The notes under the pieces are model-generated. The model was not told where the DNA came from. It was given only the letters and a program-made list of their open reading frames with translations, and did not search any database. A stretch of DNA of 35,790 nucleotides from Spirogloea muscicola (Eukaryota > Streptophyta > Zygnematophyceae > Spirogloeales > Spirogloeaceae), in assembly GCA_009602725.1 (NCBI GenBank), contig WELB01000144.1, positions 355,734 through 391,523 of the forward strand, written 5' to 3'. Shown in pieces: positions 25,201 to 34,285 of the stretch. Numbering within the stretch: the first letter of the stretch is position 1; each line of letters opens with the position of its first letter. The position numbers and the translations under genes are program-made.

Positions 25201-27690
25201 TGTGATATCTGTGGCACGTGCTGCTGTTATCTAGGAGTCTGTGGTAGCTAATTTGTGGTGTGGCATATCTACATTGTGCCACATTATCGTATTATTATTG
25301 CATGTATTCTTCCGTTTGGCTCATTTCTGTCATAGCACCTTGCTTGAAGATGGGAGACTTCAAGAAGATTATGGGCCAGTGTATGGGCTTCCTGAAATTT
25401 AAAAAGGACGCCGCTCTTCTGACTGGCCCACAGGTATTGCCTCTGGCAAAATGCAACTTGGGGTATGAATGTTCTAACATATACACAGAGGAGTATTAAG
25501 CTGGTGCAGATCTCAGAATCTTACAAGAAGTATGAGATCGCATGCATTTCTGTGCGGCGGGTCATGAGAAGACTTGTGCGGAATTTACAAGGATAACCTC
25601 TGTTGTTATAGTCTTTCATACTGTGCATTGTAGCTGGGCACCTTGCTAAGACATTTCTTTCTTTGACACTCAGGCTCTTGAGCTACGGCTTCCCTTTGAC
25701 GAAGCTGCTGTGTTGCTGGACAATGCAGACCTCATCAAGGTACACTTAGCCACAGCAGCTGCATTGGGCTGGTATTCTTGCTTGCTAGAGACATGCTGAC
25801 GTTCACTCAACAGCAGGCAGTACATTTGAGCTGTACAGTGGTCAACTGCACTCGCCTTGTTAAAGTAGGAGAAATGAACCTGAATATTGTCATAGTGGGG
25901 CTATTGCTGAGTGCAGAGGCAGCTCGGCCTTGAGAAGCTGGAGGTGCTCCCGACTTCCGATGAGGCAGCATTCAAAAGGGCAGGGGCTCAGGCATCGCGG
26001 ATCCCGACGGCAGTACCCGGCAGCCCTGTAGCTGTATTTTTGTCGCCTCAGCAGGCTGAGAGGGTCAAAGCAAAGGTGAAGAGAAAGGCCAAGATGGGCT
26101 GCCATTTGCATTGCCTTTTATTAGAAATGCAGCTTCCATCATGCATTGCTGCAGTATGCTTTCCAATGTAGATTTCACATGTGACATGATCAGGCGGCCT
26201 GACCTGCGGCACATCAATGGCCAGGTGTACCTGCGGCCAAAGTCATCCAGCGAGGCGGCAGTGAGGCAATGCCTAGCCATGCTGGGGTCTGACATCGAGG
26301 TCCACGACGTGACTGGTGCCCCGTCAGAGCCAGTGGTAGCAGCTGCCTGTGAGGCTCCACACCTTGATCCACTCCAGAAGGTCATTAAGCCTCGAGCAGA
26401 TGGCTGTCATGTAGCCATCGTGCACGCGTAGTAGGAGTCCTCTTGACAAGTCTGACCTTCTGCTAGCTTGGTACTAGAGTCACTATGAAGTTTGTGTGTA
26501 TTATGTCTTAAAGCAGGCTACTCTTCTCCTTGTTGCTGCATGCTTTGCTGCCTTCTGATGATGCTTGCTCAAATTGGAACAACAGCTTTCTCAGTAGAGG
26601 TTTGGTATAACTTTGTCGGACCGGACCTTGATGGACAGCTTTCAGCCTGGGCCTGTTGTACCTGTGCTGAGCTTGCTGCAGCTTCTGGAGCAGCTGCCGT
26701 GCTCCAGGGGGATGGCCTGCTAGTGGCCGGCACCGCCAGCATCCTGCGCTACTTGGGCAATGCTGCACCCATGGGGTCGTCAATGTATTCTCGGGATCCT
26801 GCAGGTGACAGTCTTTTATAATCATCCCCTGTTGTTTCTCGGTGGTCCTTTCTAATTTCCTCTGCTGTGTATTCTGCCTCAGGAGGGGGGTTTTGGTGGT
26901 GGCATTTGCGGGGGTTACACTGCATTCACTCAACTGTTCAAACAATTGTAGACAACTGAAGAAGTATAGCTACAGGAGGTATATATCTCATCTTGGACTT
27001 CACATCGTGAGCATCTTGTTTGGATGGCTGCTGCAGTACGAGCGGAGACTGACGAGATCCTGGACTGGATCACAAGCAACCTCCAGCCATCCATCTCGAA
27101 CGGCGACCCTAATGCAGCATTGAGTGCTCTCGAGCACTGGCTTCCTTCCTGTAAGCACTTCGCTTTGCCTCCTATCATGTACTTAACACCAAGATGTGGT
27201 GCCTTCTGTCCACACAATGCTTCTCAATATCTGCAGTCTAGGCAGCATGTTTTGGCACTAGTAAATAGGATACATTTTGACGTGATATGGTTGGGTGAAC
27301 AGGGAGGGCCCGGAAGTCAAGAAGCATCGCAGACGTTCTGCTGGCAGCCGTGCTGAGGGATATTCAGAATGACCTTGCAAATGGCCCCTATGTCAGGACG
27401 AGGACTTGGCTCCAGGATTTTGGTCCTGCCCTTTCATTCGTTTGAGTTGACAGGGAAAGAACAAGTATGGAAGTGCACCATATTTTTGGGTTGAGAGAAC
27501 GATGAAGCTTGATGAAAGGATGTGAGCAGCCCATCCAGCGAGCAGGACACGCTGCATACAGGAACGCGCTATGACAGCACATATATTACTTGAATCTGTC
27601 AATCATCGTGGCAATGACGCTGATATTGCAGACCTACCAGAGTTGTCAGAGTGGTGGAGTGAAAATGTGACAACGGCAACGACTGACTAG
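16266..27690 (+). CDS. Cytosolic leucyl-tRNA synthetase, with probable C-terminal GST-like domain (5' partial)
   Basis: Charges tRNA-Leu and edits mischarged tRNA. Exons: <16266-16396, 17141-17227, 17761-17916, 18064-18102, 18224-18319, 18466-18588, 18858-18905, 19079-19169, 19614-19807, 19968-20097, 20250-20327, 20548-20726, 21027-21104, 21280-21380, 21518-21638, 21813-21935, 22177-22302, 22451-22567, 22721-22823, 23194-23305, 23558-23741, 23884-23982, 24298-24426, 24606-24746, 24954-25058, 25350-25433, 25674-25739, 25917-26075, 26225-26380, 26600-26804, 27037-27150, 27303-27422, 27632-27690. This gives about 1283 visible aa, phases consistent. The class I HIGH motif is HLGH in [13 protein letters not shown]. 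Editing-domain segments are [14 protein letters not shown] and [16 protein letters not shown]. The KMSKS motif reads [22 protein letters not shown] and [14 protein letters not shown] follow the eukaryotic type. Intron 17 has a GC donor, and four introns end in AAG. The junction at 26075/26225 is the weakest. Confidence 0.9.
16470..16486 (+). other. tRNA T-arm / pol III B-box-like sequence in intron 1 of the leucyl-tRNA synthetase gene
   Basis: ACAGG-TTCGAAG-CCTGT forms a perfect 5-bp stem with a 7-base T-loop, and 16473-16483 fits the pol III B-box consensus GGTTCGANNCC. A near A-box (TGGCCCAGCCGC, 11 of 12) lies at 16406-16417. The preceding sequence does not fold into an acceptor stem matching the bases after the T-arm, so this is not a complete tRNA. 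It may be a tRNA-derived SINE remnant, since a dispersed-repeat copy follows at about 16678. Confidence 0.5.
16678..16715 (+). repeat. Dispersed hairpin-module copy inside intron 1 of the leucyl-tRNA synthetase gene
   Basis: Reads like the family consensus ccttgtccattcttttgggc followed by TGGC-(about 6)-CACAGCC, which can form a GGCTG/CAGCC hairpin. It is preceded by a gcc-ttccggcc stretch similar to the one before the copy at 28408. Confidence 0.65.
17340..17390 (+). repeat. Telomere-like tract in intron 2 of the leucyl-tRNA synthetase gene
   Basis: Several TTTAGGG-type units with drift (gggtttagggtttaagg and similar), about 113 bases after the donor at 17228, in the opposite sense to the tracts in introns of gene 3. 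Confidence 0.8.
19830..19862 (+). repeat. Telomere-like tract in intron 9 of the leucyl-tRNA synthetase gene
   Basis: CCCTAAACTCTCAACCCTAAACC begins 22 bases after the donor at 19808. Confidence 0.75.
26186..27690 (+). other. GST-like domain encoded at the 3' end of the leucyl-tRNA synthetase gene
   Basis: Exons 26225-26380, 26600-26804, 27037-27150, 27303-27422 and 27632-27690 encode about 217 residues of glutathione-S-transferase-like fold. [20 protein letters not shown] resembles the first strand and helix. [17 protein letters not shown] is the strand-helix end of the N-terminal half. [11 protein letters not shown] and [12 protein letters not shown] match the C-terminal half. Splicing from exon 28 (25917-26075) into 26225 stays in frame. 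A second in-frame option is donor 26042 to acceptor 26193. Alternatively, exon 28 reads through to a stop at 26169 and a separate gene starts at ATG 26186. The bounds of exon 26600-26804 are uncertain on the left (acceptor GTAGAG). Related GST-like domains on other aminoacyl-tRNA synthetases dock proteins in multi-synthetase complexes; that role here is inference. Confidence 0.65.
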
Positions 27691-28008
27691 TGCCATGCCG
27701 CCATGTGCACTGAACAACAGCAATGTGCACGCAAAATGCATGAAAGCACTCAACCAACAACGTGATGGCCAAGCAGCATCGGCGGCATGAGTCCCTTTGC
27801 AGTCACACCATACAAGGTTCTTGCAACTACGGCAGTTGCAAAAGAGGAGTCTGACTGCCACAACAGCTCATGTTGCAGAAGCTGTGTGTGGCAGAGCTGC
27901 CCTTGCGTAACGCTCTCATGCAACTGCCTATTTCTCAGAGCGCTGCACGTTCAACATTCATCTCCCAGGCTTCTGACCATTTTCAATAGGAACAAGAGGT
28001 TTATTTGA
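27691..28008. other. 3' flank of the leucyl-tRNA synthetase gene
   Basis: No reading frame with recognisable content. It likely contains the 3' UTR and polyadenylation site. It ends at a telomere-like tract that marks the start of the repeat-rich block. Confidence 0.55.
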
Positions 28009-28033
28009 GGTTTAGGGTTTAGGATTTAGGGTC
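28009..28033 (+). repeat. Telomere-like tract at the left edge of the repeat block
   Basis: gtttagggtttaggatttag type sequence, three imperfect units. This is the only such tract in the window that is not inside a recognised intron. Confidence 0.75.
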
Positions 28034-28139
28034 TTGCAGATGTGGGCATTGTTGCACGCCACTGGTTCCTCGTACCAGCAGTTGGTGGCTGGACTTTCTG
28101 CAGCGGCTTGCCAGGGGGGTCATCGATCATCGGCAGGGA

Positions 28140-28352
28140 CAGCAAGGGGAGCTGCCCGGCTTCAACGCCTGCTGGGTCGCTTGCCCAGGTGTTCCGCATG
28201 CAGCTATCCATATCCTTCCAAACGGTCCTAGGCTCACGCCGTGCACTTGTTGGCAGGCCGCGCTATGGTTGCTACTTCTGAGTCTCGTGGGGGTGCCTCG
28301 TTTCCAGCTGCAAGTTAGTCCGACTTGCGGGTGCTGACTCGGGGTTACTAAG
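28140..28352 (+). repeat. Full-length-like repeat copy: GSLAQVFRM module plus LTRGY terminus
   Basis: Matches, in reverse complement, 31485-31660 across about 200 bp. It begins ggcttcaacgcc, contains the frame GSLAQVFRMQLSIS, and ends gtgctgactcggggttacta, frame SDLRVLTRGY-stop. An in-frame TAG splits the last part here, so this copy is not an intact reading frame. Confidence 0.75.
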
Positions 28353-28407
28353 CTCCAGTATCTTCGCTGTAGTATCTTGCATAGCTGTGTGGGTGTCGCC
28401 GCCTTTC

Positions 28408-28475
28408 GGCCTTGTGGACCTTGTCCATTCTTCTGGGCTGGCTAATCATAGCCCCCGCCCCCTCTGGAAGAGCTC
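28408..28475 (+). repeat. Hairpin-module copy, plus orientation
   Basis: ggaccttgtccattcttctg then ggctggctaatcatagccc. The GGGCTGGC/TAGCCC arms can pair. It is followed by cccctctggaagagct, the degenerate tail of the module. Confidence 0.7.
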
Positions 28476-29004
28476 ACTGCTTTAAGCCCTAGCTTGACCT
28501 AAGCCCTAGCTTTTGGAAAGGAGCTGTTTCTGTTTGCCTCAACAGTGTATTGACTTGATACGGCCTCACTTTTCAGTTATGCGCACCGCTCGACTTCCAT
28601 CTCAATGGCAGAGCTGGTTCTCGTTACTCACAGCCAGTCGTTCCGTATGTCTTTTTCCCGCCATTTCAGACCTTCTGTTCATTGGACTGGCCTCTCATAT
28701 TTAATCACGGAAATTACTGCCATACAATTCAGACAGCTGTTTCTCTTTGCAGGAGCCCCCTTTTCTCTTGGGCTCACCCCCCACGATAAGAAAAAGCATT
28801 CTTCCAGTTGAGGGCGATAGTTGTGATTGGCCAGTCTAGAAAAAGAACGAAGAAGGTCAACCCTCACATTACCATCCCCCCCTTTTGGACTTGCTTTTGC
28901 CTGAACAGTGTGTGGGCTTAAACTGGCAATCCGTTCACCATATGTGCATCGCGCGCCTTCCTCTCGTTGGATGAGCTCACGCTTTGATCCTTTGCTGCTG
29001 GTTG

Positions 29005-29090
29005 AAAGTTGCTCTCCCAAAGGGGGCCAAGTGCTGTGAACAGCCAGCCCAAATAGACCAAGCGGGGCCGAGAAGGGGCCGAGAAGCGCT
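29005..29090 (-). repeat. Hairpin-module copy, minus orientation
   Basis: gctctcccaaagggggccaa then gtgctgtgaacagccagccc is the reverse complement of the module consensus, with moderate divergence. Confidence 0.65.
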
Positions 29091-29149
29091 GGAAAACATC
29101 TCTAAGCAAGGGCCATGTAGGACGATCACTTAGGAACCTCTAGACAGCA

Positions 29150-29262
29150 GCCGCGAGTCAGAAAGACTAGCTGCCGGGAAGCAGTCCCCTTGACGAAAGC
29201 CAGAGACTGCAGCTAGAGCACGCCCAGTCCGCGGATGCAAGGCGTGGGCCACCACGCTGGAG
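29150..29262 (-). repeat. LTRGY-terminus repeat copy, minus orientation
   Basis: gactagctgccgggaagcag followed by tccccttgacgaaagcc and gcaaggcgtgggcca. The same succession occurs at 30870-30980, also in this orientation, so these are two copies of one longer unit. Confidence 0.7.
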
Positions 29263-29487
29263 GAACATGCACTCTCAGGCTATAGACTGTGGACCCGCAT
29301 CCCGGAGACTAGTTTCTCCGACCTGCGGCTGCTCAACAGGGTATAATGAGCACCCAGTGCCAACTAAAGTCGCTTTGTGCTTTTGCGCTTTTCTGGCCCC
29401 TTCGAACATTGTTCACCCATTTTCTGGGACTGGCCGCTCACACAGGCATCGCCCTCTTCGCTGCGGCCTCCGGCATTCGTCAGGGGG

Positions 29488-29690
29488 ATAGTTTAGCGGC
29501 AGCTAGTGAGGCTCCTCACTCGTAACTACTAAGTGGTCCATCCTCCCCCGTTCTGCCATAGCCTCTTCAGGCCCCGCAGTCGCTGCTTAGCTCGTAGTTT
29601 GGCCCCTTCGAACCTTGTCAATTCTTTTCGGGCTGGCTTCTCACAGCCCTTGCCCCCAGTGGGAGAGCCACTTCTTCTACGGGAGGAGTC
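29488..29690 (+). repeat. Left arm of a near-identical inverted repeat pair
   Basis: From cgtaactactaagtggtcca to about agtgggagagccacttcttc, it matches the reverse complement of 31020-31215 over at least 160 nt with only a few differences by eye. It joins the degenerate LTRGY end to a hairpin module in one unit. Confidence 0.85.
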
Positions 29691-30396
29691 TCTCTTTTCT
29701 ACGACATGAGCAGGCGCATGCGAAACACCTGCGCTAGCGAGCCAGCGGCGCTGGAAGTCCGCCTGCTCGCCCCGCCTGCGAGACACAGAGCAACCCTGGC
29801 CAACAAGTATCCTGCGAGTATGTAAATAACGGAAAGGCCAAAGCGGCCAAGTACCGTTAGGTGGCCAAAGCACATCTGACGACGCCAACAGACCAGGGGC
29901 TGGTGGGAGTTGGAAAAGCCCACGATCCGCCCGCCCCGCCGACCATGCCGCGTCAGCGGGGGTCACGTGCGACGGCCTCCGAGTGTTTGTCGCGACGTGC
30001 ACGTCGGCCGGCGGCCCGCCCGCGCGGATCGCGGCGCCAGCGGCGGCGGCGCGCGCGGAGATGCGAATCAGTGCCACGACCGATGTGGTGACGGCGGGGG
30101 TCAGGGGAGCGGCTCCTGTGTGGTCACGGCAAAGTGACAGCGGGCCCGCGCCGATAAGCCGTCTGGCGAAGTGCGGTGAATAATCTAACACTCCCAGCGG
30201 CCATCGCCCCAAAAGAGAGCCTGTCCAAAAGTAAGGGTATGAGCAAAATCCGACAGTTGAAAATTGGCGCCATCAAAAGGGCTCCTCCGGCTTCCGTCAG
30301 GGCGACGTCTTTCCGCCTGCTAGCTACTCAGACTTGCATCTACCGACGAGAGGTTACTGAGAGTTCGCTTACTGCTGTCTCAGTCCTTAGCACTCC

Positions 30397-30550
30397 GACT
30401 CCTTCAGACCTTGTCCATTCTTTTGGGCTGGCCTCTCCCAGCCACCAGTTAATCTGGCCGCGCTTGCTCTCTTCTCCGACTCCTTCAGACCTTGTCCATT
30501 CTTTTGGGCTGGCCTCTCCCAGCCACCAGTTAATCTGGCCGCGCTTGCTC
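30397..30550 (+). repeat. Exact tandem duplication of a hairpin-module copy (about 80 bp unit)
   Basis: The unit from ctccgactccttcagacctt through aatctggccgcgcttgctc occurs twice back to back (about 30397-30470 and 30477-30550) with no visible difference, so the duplication is recent or a sequencing/assembly effect. Confidence 0.88.
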
Positions 30551-30667
30551 ACGGGGAGGTCGGCGGTTGGCATGGGAAGCCAAGCTTGTGCAGATCCATG
30601 CGTTTGGCGCAAGATAAGATAGAAGTGACTCTCCCAATGGGGGCAAGGGCTGTGAAAAGAAAACAAG

Positions 30668-30980
30668 TGGCACTCCCAATGGGGGCAAGGGCTGTGAGCC
30701 AGCCCGAAAAAGTATTGACAAAGGTTCGAAGGGGCCAAAATGATGGAGGGGCCTAAAAATCGCTAAGCAGATACGGAGGGGCCTGAAGATGCTATGTCAG
30801 AACGAAGAAGAAGTGGCTCTCCCAATGGGAGCAAGGGCTATGTCAGAACGGGGGAGGATGGCCCACTCAGTACTTACGAATTAGGAGCTTCAAATCCGAC
30901 AGACTAGCTGCCGGGAAATTATCCCCCTGACGAAAGCAGCGAGAGCACGGCCAGCACGCAGATGCAAGGCGTGGGCCATG
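30668..30980 (-). repeat. Composite minus-orientation repeat copy
   Basis: Holds hairpin modules at about 30668-30735 and 30808-30845 and an LTRGY terminus at about 30870-30915 (frame AASLSDLKLLIRKY-stop), followed by the shared unit ccccctgacgaaagcagcga to gcaaggcgtgggccatgg. It is a diverged relative of 31020-31215. Confidence 0.7.
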
Positions 30981-31019
30981 GACCGCTGAAGAAGCAAGCG
31001 CGGCCAGATTAACTGGTGG

Positions 31020-31215
31020 CTGGGAGAAGAAGCGGCTCTCCCAATAAGGGCAAGGGCTGTGAGAAGCCAGCCCGAAAAGAATTGACAAGGTTTGAAGGGG
31101 CCAAACTACGAGCTAAGCAGCGACTGCGGGGCCTGAAGAGGCTATGGCAGAACGGGGGAGGATGGACCACTTGGTAGTTGCGAGTGAGGAGCCTCACATC
31201 CGACAGACTAGCTGC
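31020..31215 (-). repeat. Right arm of the inverted repeat pair with 29488-29690
   Basis: Reverse complement of the left arm, including the segment gcagtcgctgcttagctcgt. The arms are about 1.3 kb apart. It ends at the LTRGY-type terminus gactagctgccgg. Confidence 0.85.
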
Positions 31216-31334
31216 CGGTAGGAGAAGGGAGAAGGGAGACGGACAATCGCATACGATATACCTGAATCCACGAGCCAGCGGCGTTGAAGTCAGCTCACCG
31301 CGCCTGGGGGACACAGCGCGCCGCGCTGAGGATT

Positions 31335-31530
31335 CAAAGTGCTCGCCCATAGAGAAGAGGGGCTGGCAAAGCCAGCTCAGAAAAGAATGGACATTGTCCA
31401 AAGCCACAGAAAGAGGAGCCAGAAAAAGGACCACTACAAACCACTGCAAAAAACATAGACGATGCAGAGGGAAGCTCAGTACCCACAAGTGAGCAACATC
31501 AGGTCTGAGTAGCTCGCTGCAGGGAAAGAA
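31335..31530 (-). repeat. Left arm of a second inverted repeat pair
   Basis: Reverse complement reads gttgctcacttgtgggtact then gagcttccctctgcatcgtc and ends ctctatgggcgagcac. It pairs with 32040-32245 at roughly 80% by eye. Confidence 0.75.
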
Positions 31531-31660
31531 GCACTCCGCCGAGACCCAGAGGCGGCGGCCATAGCACGACCTGCTCGCGTGCGGAGGGCAAGGGAGCGTT
31601 GAAGCGATACCGCCAGGCGCATGCGGAAGACTTGGGCGAGCGAACCGGCGGCGTTGAAGC
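31485..31660 (-). repeat. GSLAQVFRM module with LTCGY terminus, minus orientation
   Basis: On the minus strand an open frame runs through NAAGSLAQVFRMRLAVS and ends SYSDLMLLTCGY-stop. Same order as the copy at 28140-28352, but here without internal stops. The enclosing open frame begins at 32006 in unrelated sequence. Confidence 0.7.
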
Positions 31661-32039
31661 CGGGCATCGCCCCTGGCAGACCCGGCCGCCGGTCAATGGA
31701 TGGGATAGGGGCTGGATAAGCCAGCCCAGGTAAGGATGCCAGCTCAGGAACCCTGGTAGTCAACAGCCGTCGGGGTTCCGGGGCGGAGGAGCTGCGGCGC
31801 CGCCATGCCACGAGGGGGAGAGAGGGCACGTGGGAGGGCGGCCCAATGCGCGCCTCCGAGCTCGTGGGGCGAGCAAGTTCGCAATTATGGCGGCTTGGCC
31901 AGGCCGGCGAGCGCGTGCCAGCGTGCGGTTTGCGCAGGTCGGCGCCGGCGCTGGCAGTAGCGGCAACGAGACTTCGGAGAGCGGGTGAGGTTCCTTCTTG
32001 GGTCATCTCTTCTTCCTCCGCCTACTGTCACTGTGGCCT

Positions 32040-32245
32040 CTTCCCTGCAGCGAGCTACTCCGACCTGATGTTGCTCACTCGCGGGTACTGAGCTTCCCTC
32101 TGCATTGGGAGAGCCACTTCTTCTGCATCGTCTTGTGTTTTGTAGTGTTTTGCGGTGTTGTCCTTTTGGCTTTGAACATTGTCCATTCTTTTTAGGCTGG
32201 CTTCGCCAGCCCCTCTTCTCTATGGGCGAGCACTTTCTTTGTGGG
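32040..32245 (+). repeat. Right arm of the second inverted repeat pair
   Basis: Contains gctactccgacctgatgttg (frame SYSDLMLLTRGY-stop) followed by cattgggagagccacttctt. Then comes a hairpin variant, ggctggcttcgccagcc, a perfect 7-bp stem with a 3-base loop, and ctctatgggcgagcac. Confidence 0.75.
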
Positions 32246-32292
32246 CGAGCACTTTCTCTATGGGCGAGCACTTTATTCTGTGGGCGGGGTTG
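32219..32292 (+). repeat. Short tandem repeat, about 20-bp unit, three and a half copies
   Basis: Units read ctatgggcgagcactttctt with minor changes (tctatgggcgag, ttgtgggcgag, tctatgggcgag, ctgtgggcggg). It lies at the end of the inverted-repeat arm and repeats the end of that module. Confidence 0.8.
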
Positions 32293-33272
32293 AAGGTGGG
32301 GGAGGAAAGTTGGTGTATTTGGAAGAAAGGGCTCGCCCATTGAGGATAGGGGCTGAAAAAGCCAGACCAAAAAAGAATGAACATAGTACGAGAAGAGGGC
32401 CAGGGGAAGGAGGGGCTAGCAAGGCCAGCCCAGAAACGAATGAATGAGGGGAGGGGGGAGGAGGCGAGACGGCGAAGGGAGGGAGGCGAGGGGGAGAGGA
32501 ATGGGGGCGAGTCGGTGAGGGAGGTGGGCACGGCAGGGGAAAAAGCAAGGTACTAAGAAGCCCGAGAAGAGTTGTCAAGGTCCGAAGGTGCCAAAGAAGC
32601 AAGACTCGTCCAGGAGAGGGGCGATGGCTGGGAAAGGCCAGCCCAAAAGGACAAACGTGGGAGGAGAATCGGCAAAATGCGCGGGAGAGAGAGAGCAGGG
32701 AGGTCAGGACATGAGGGACCGCCGCGGAGTCGGCGACGGACCGGCGCTGCTGCTGGCCTGAGCGCGCTGCCCAGGCGGAGCCGCAGTCGCAGACCGTGCT
32801 GCGCGGCAGAGACGAGCGAAGGAGCGCAGTCAACATTTGGAAAGCGCAGCCACAGTGTTGCCGGCGTTCATGCCTCCATGTCCGCGCAGGCTGAGGCGCA
32901 GCCCTGCACGGAGTGCTCGAGCGGCACCAAGGGCCTGACCGTAGAGGACGCGCGAGCTGGAAGGTGGGCATCACTTGGAACAGCTTCAAGGGCTGCCGAC
33001 GACAAGGTGGAGAGCCCACCAGACTGGGCCAGCGGAAGACGAACTCCGGCGGATGGCACGCTGCCTGCAGGGCCCGGCTCGTGGACTGCAGGCAAGAGAC
33101 CCTTAGCAGATTACACGGCATTGTGATGCAGTGCTGCAGACACGCTCGTGAGCTGACCGCCCGCAGTCCTGCCTTGTAGATCTACAACGACCTGTCGGCC
33201 AACAGGAGTCTGCAAGCTCCGTGAAGCCCTCCAGGCTTCCAGACAGGCAAAAGCGAGTCGCCTTGATCTGCC

Positions 33273-34285
33273 ATGAAGCCATTTCATGGTGGCGCTCGCA
33301 GCGCAAGGCTGGCGTTGCAGTTGCTGCTCTGCCTCGCAGCTCTCTGCGTCCCCGTGGACGGCCTGGTGAATGCTGCACACGCTTATGACTGTTGCTGCAA
33401 AGATGACGCGGCCTGGACAGTTGTTGCTCTGGACGCGTAACCCATTTAAATTCCAATTAACTCTAGCATTGTTAAGCTCAGTCCACCAGTTGCAGCTGTA
33501 CCATCAAGTAAGAGTTGTTTCAGTGTCTCAGTCTCGCTGATGTCCCCGTGCCTGTGACTGACCAGCTCTGCAGCTTACTCGGTGTCACGGACTTACTCGT
33601 GGCCATCGGCCTGCTCAGCGCGCCGTCGGTCTTGCAAAGTATCAGCCCCACAGCCACGGCCCTCTGTCGAGTGGACGGGACGGTGTCGGACCTTCAATGC
33701 TTGTGCAGCGATACGCTCGGTGGTGACATAACGCAGGTCCGCTATCATTAGCTTAATACTATCTCAGACTGCTTCTCCTCTACAATCACATACAGTTACT
33801 TGCAGGTGATGACCTGGCAACTTGCATCGACCGTGCCTGAATCAAGGTCTTGGAGCTCTTCACACTGATCAGCCTGAGCTGCCAACTTATGCAAGTTGTC
33901 GGAACACAGACACAGACACCAGGCGTGGTACTGCTTGATGAGCATGAGTTGGTGCATGTCTTTGCCAGCTGTCTGCTGAGCTTGCGGCGCGAGATGTCAA
34001 CCTTATCCTGGGCCTCAACAAGTGCAATTTTGCAGTCTACTACAAAGATGTAAATGGGAACTGCTTCCTCTTCACAGGTGGGGCACCGCAGCAGACTTAA
34101 CATGCTGATATACGTGCTGCGGAGATGGCGGTCCACTCACTTACAATCACCTAAGCTTGCGCAACTCAGTAGCAAATGCTCTAGGTGCTGCAAGGCTGAC
34201 TCCTTTTGAGCCTGCTTGGCTTCCCACAATGGTGACTCCTGATGGCACGTCAGTCATTTTCCATGCCGCACTTGTTGTTCCTTGA
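33273..34285 (+). CDS. Putative small secreted Cys-rich protein, family not recognised
   Basis: Model with five exons: 33273-33419, 33524-33736, 33847-33894, 33969-34077, 34185-34285. It totals 618 nt, 205 aa, all junctions in phase and one stop (TGA 34283). The N-terminus has basic residues, then ALQLLLCLAALCVPVDG, a typical signal peptide. Next come YDCCCKDD, a second Cys-containing region (LCSLLGVTD, LQCLCSD) and LNKCNFAVYYKDVNGNCFLF, which suggests a disulfide-stabilised secreted or wall protein. Two donors are weak (GTTGTT, GTTGTC), one acceptor is AAG, and no homologue came to mind, so exact exons are provisional. An alternative is that the protein continues into the proline-rich stretch that follows, as in pherophorin-like wall proteins, but I found no in-phase splice of reasonable length. 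Confidence 0.5.

Larger units (their letters stand above)
28040..33270. repeat. Gene-poor block of nested short dispersed repeats
   Basis: This 5.2-kb stretch holds no gene I can recognise. At least three short modules recur many times in both orientations. One is a hairpin module (ccttgtccattcttttgggc... then cagcccttgcccccattggg). One ends in a frame reading SDLxxLTRGY-stop. One encodes the frame GSLAQVFRMRL. Adjacent copies form near-palindromic inverted pairs (29488-29690 with 31020-31215; 31335-31530 with 32040-32245). The patchwork looks like repeated insertion of non-autonomous mobile elements. I see no transposase or reverse transcriptase motif. The long reading frames here have repeat-derived or compositionally biased translations and are not called as genes. 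Confidence 0.75.

Noticed and set aside
29529-30212. 227-residue minus-strand open frame
   Set aside because: It runs through repeat modules, is Arg/Ala-rich and has no family motif. It is likely open by GC-rich composition.
31476-32006. 176-residue minus-strand open frame as a gene
   Set aside because: Its C-terminal part is the dispersed repeat frame, and the N-terminal part has no conserved content. Kept as a repeat, not a gene.
32273-33121. 282-residue minus-strand and 184-residue plus-strand open frames
   Set aside because: Both are low-complexity and begin or end in repeat modules. No recognisable domain, and no evidence to prefer one strand.
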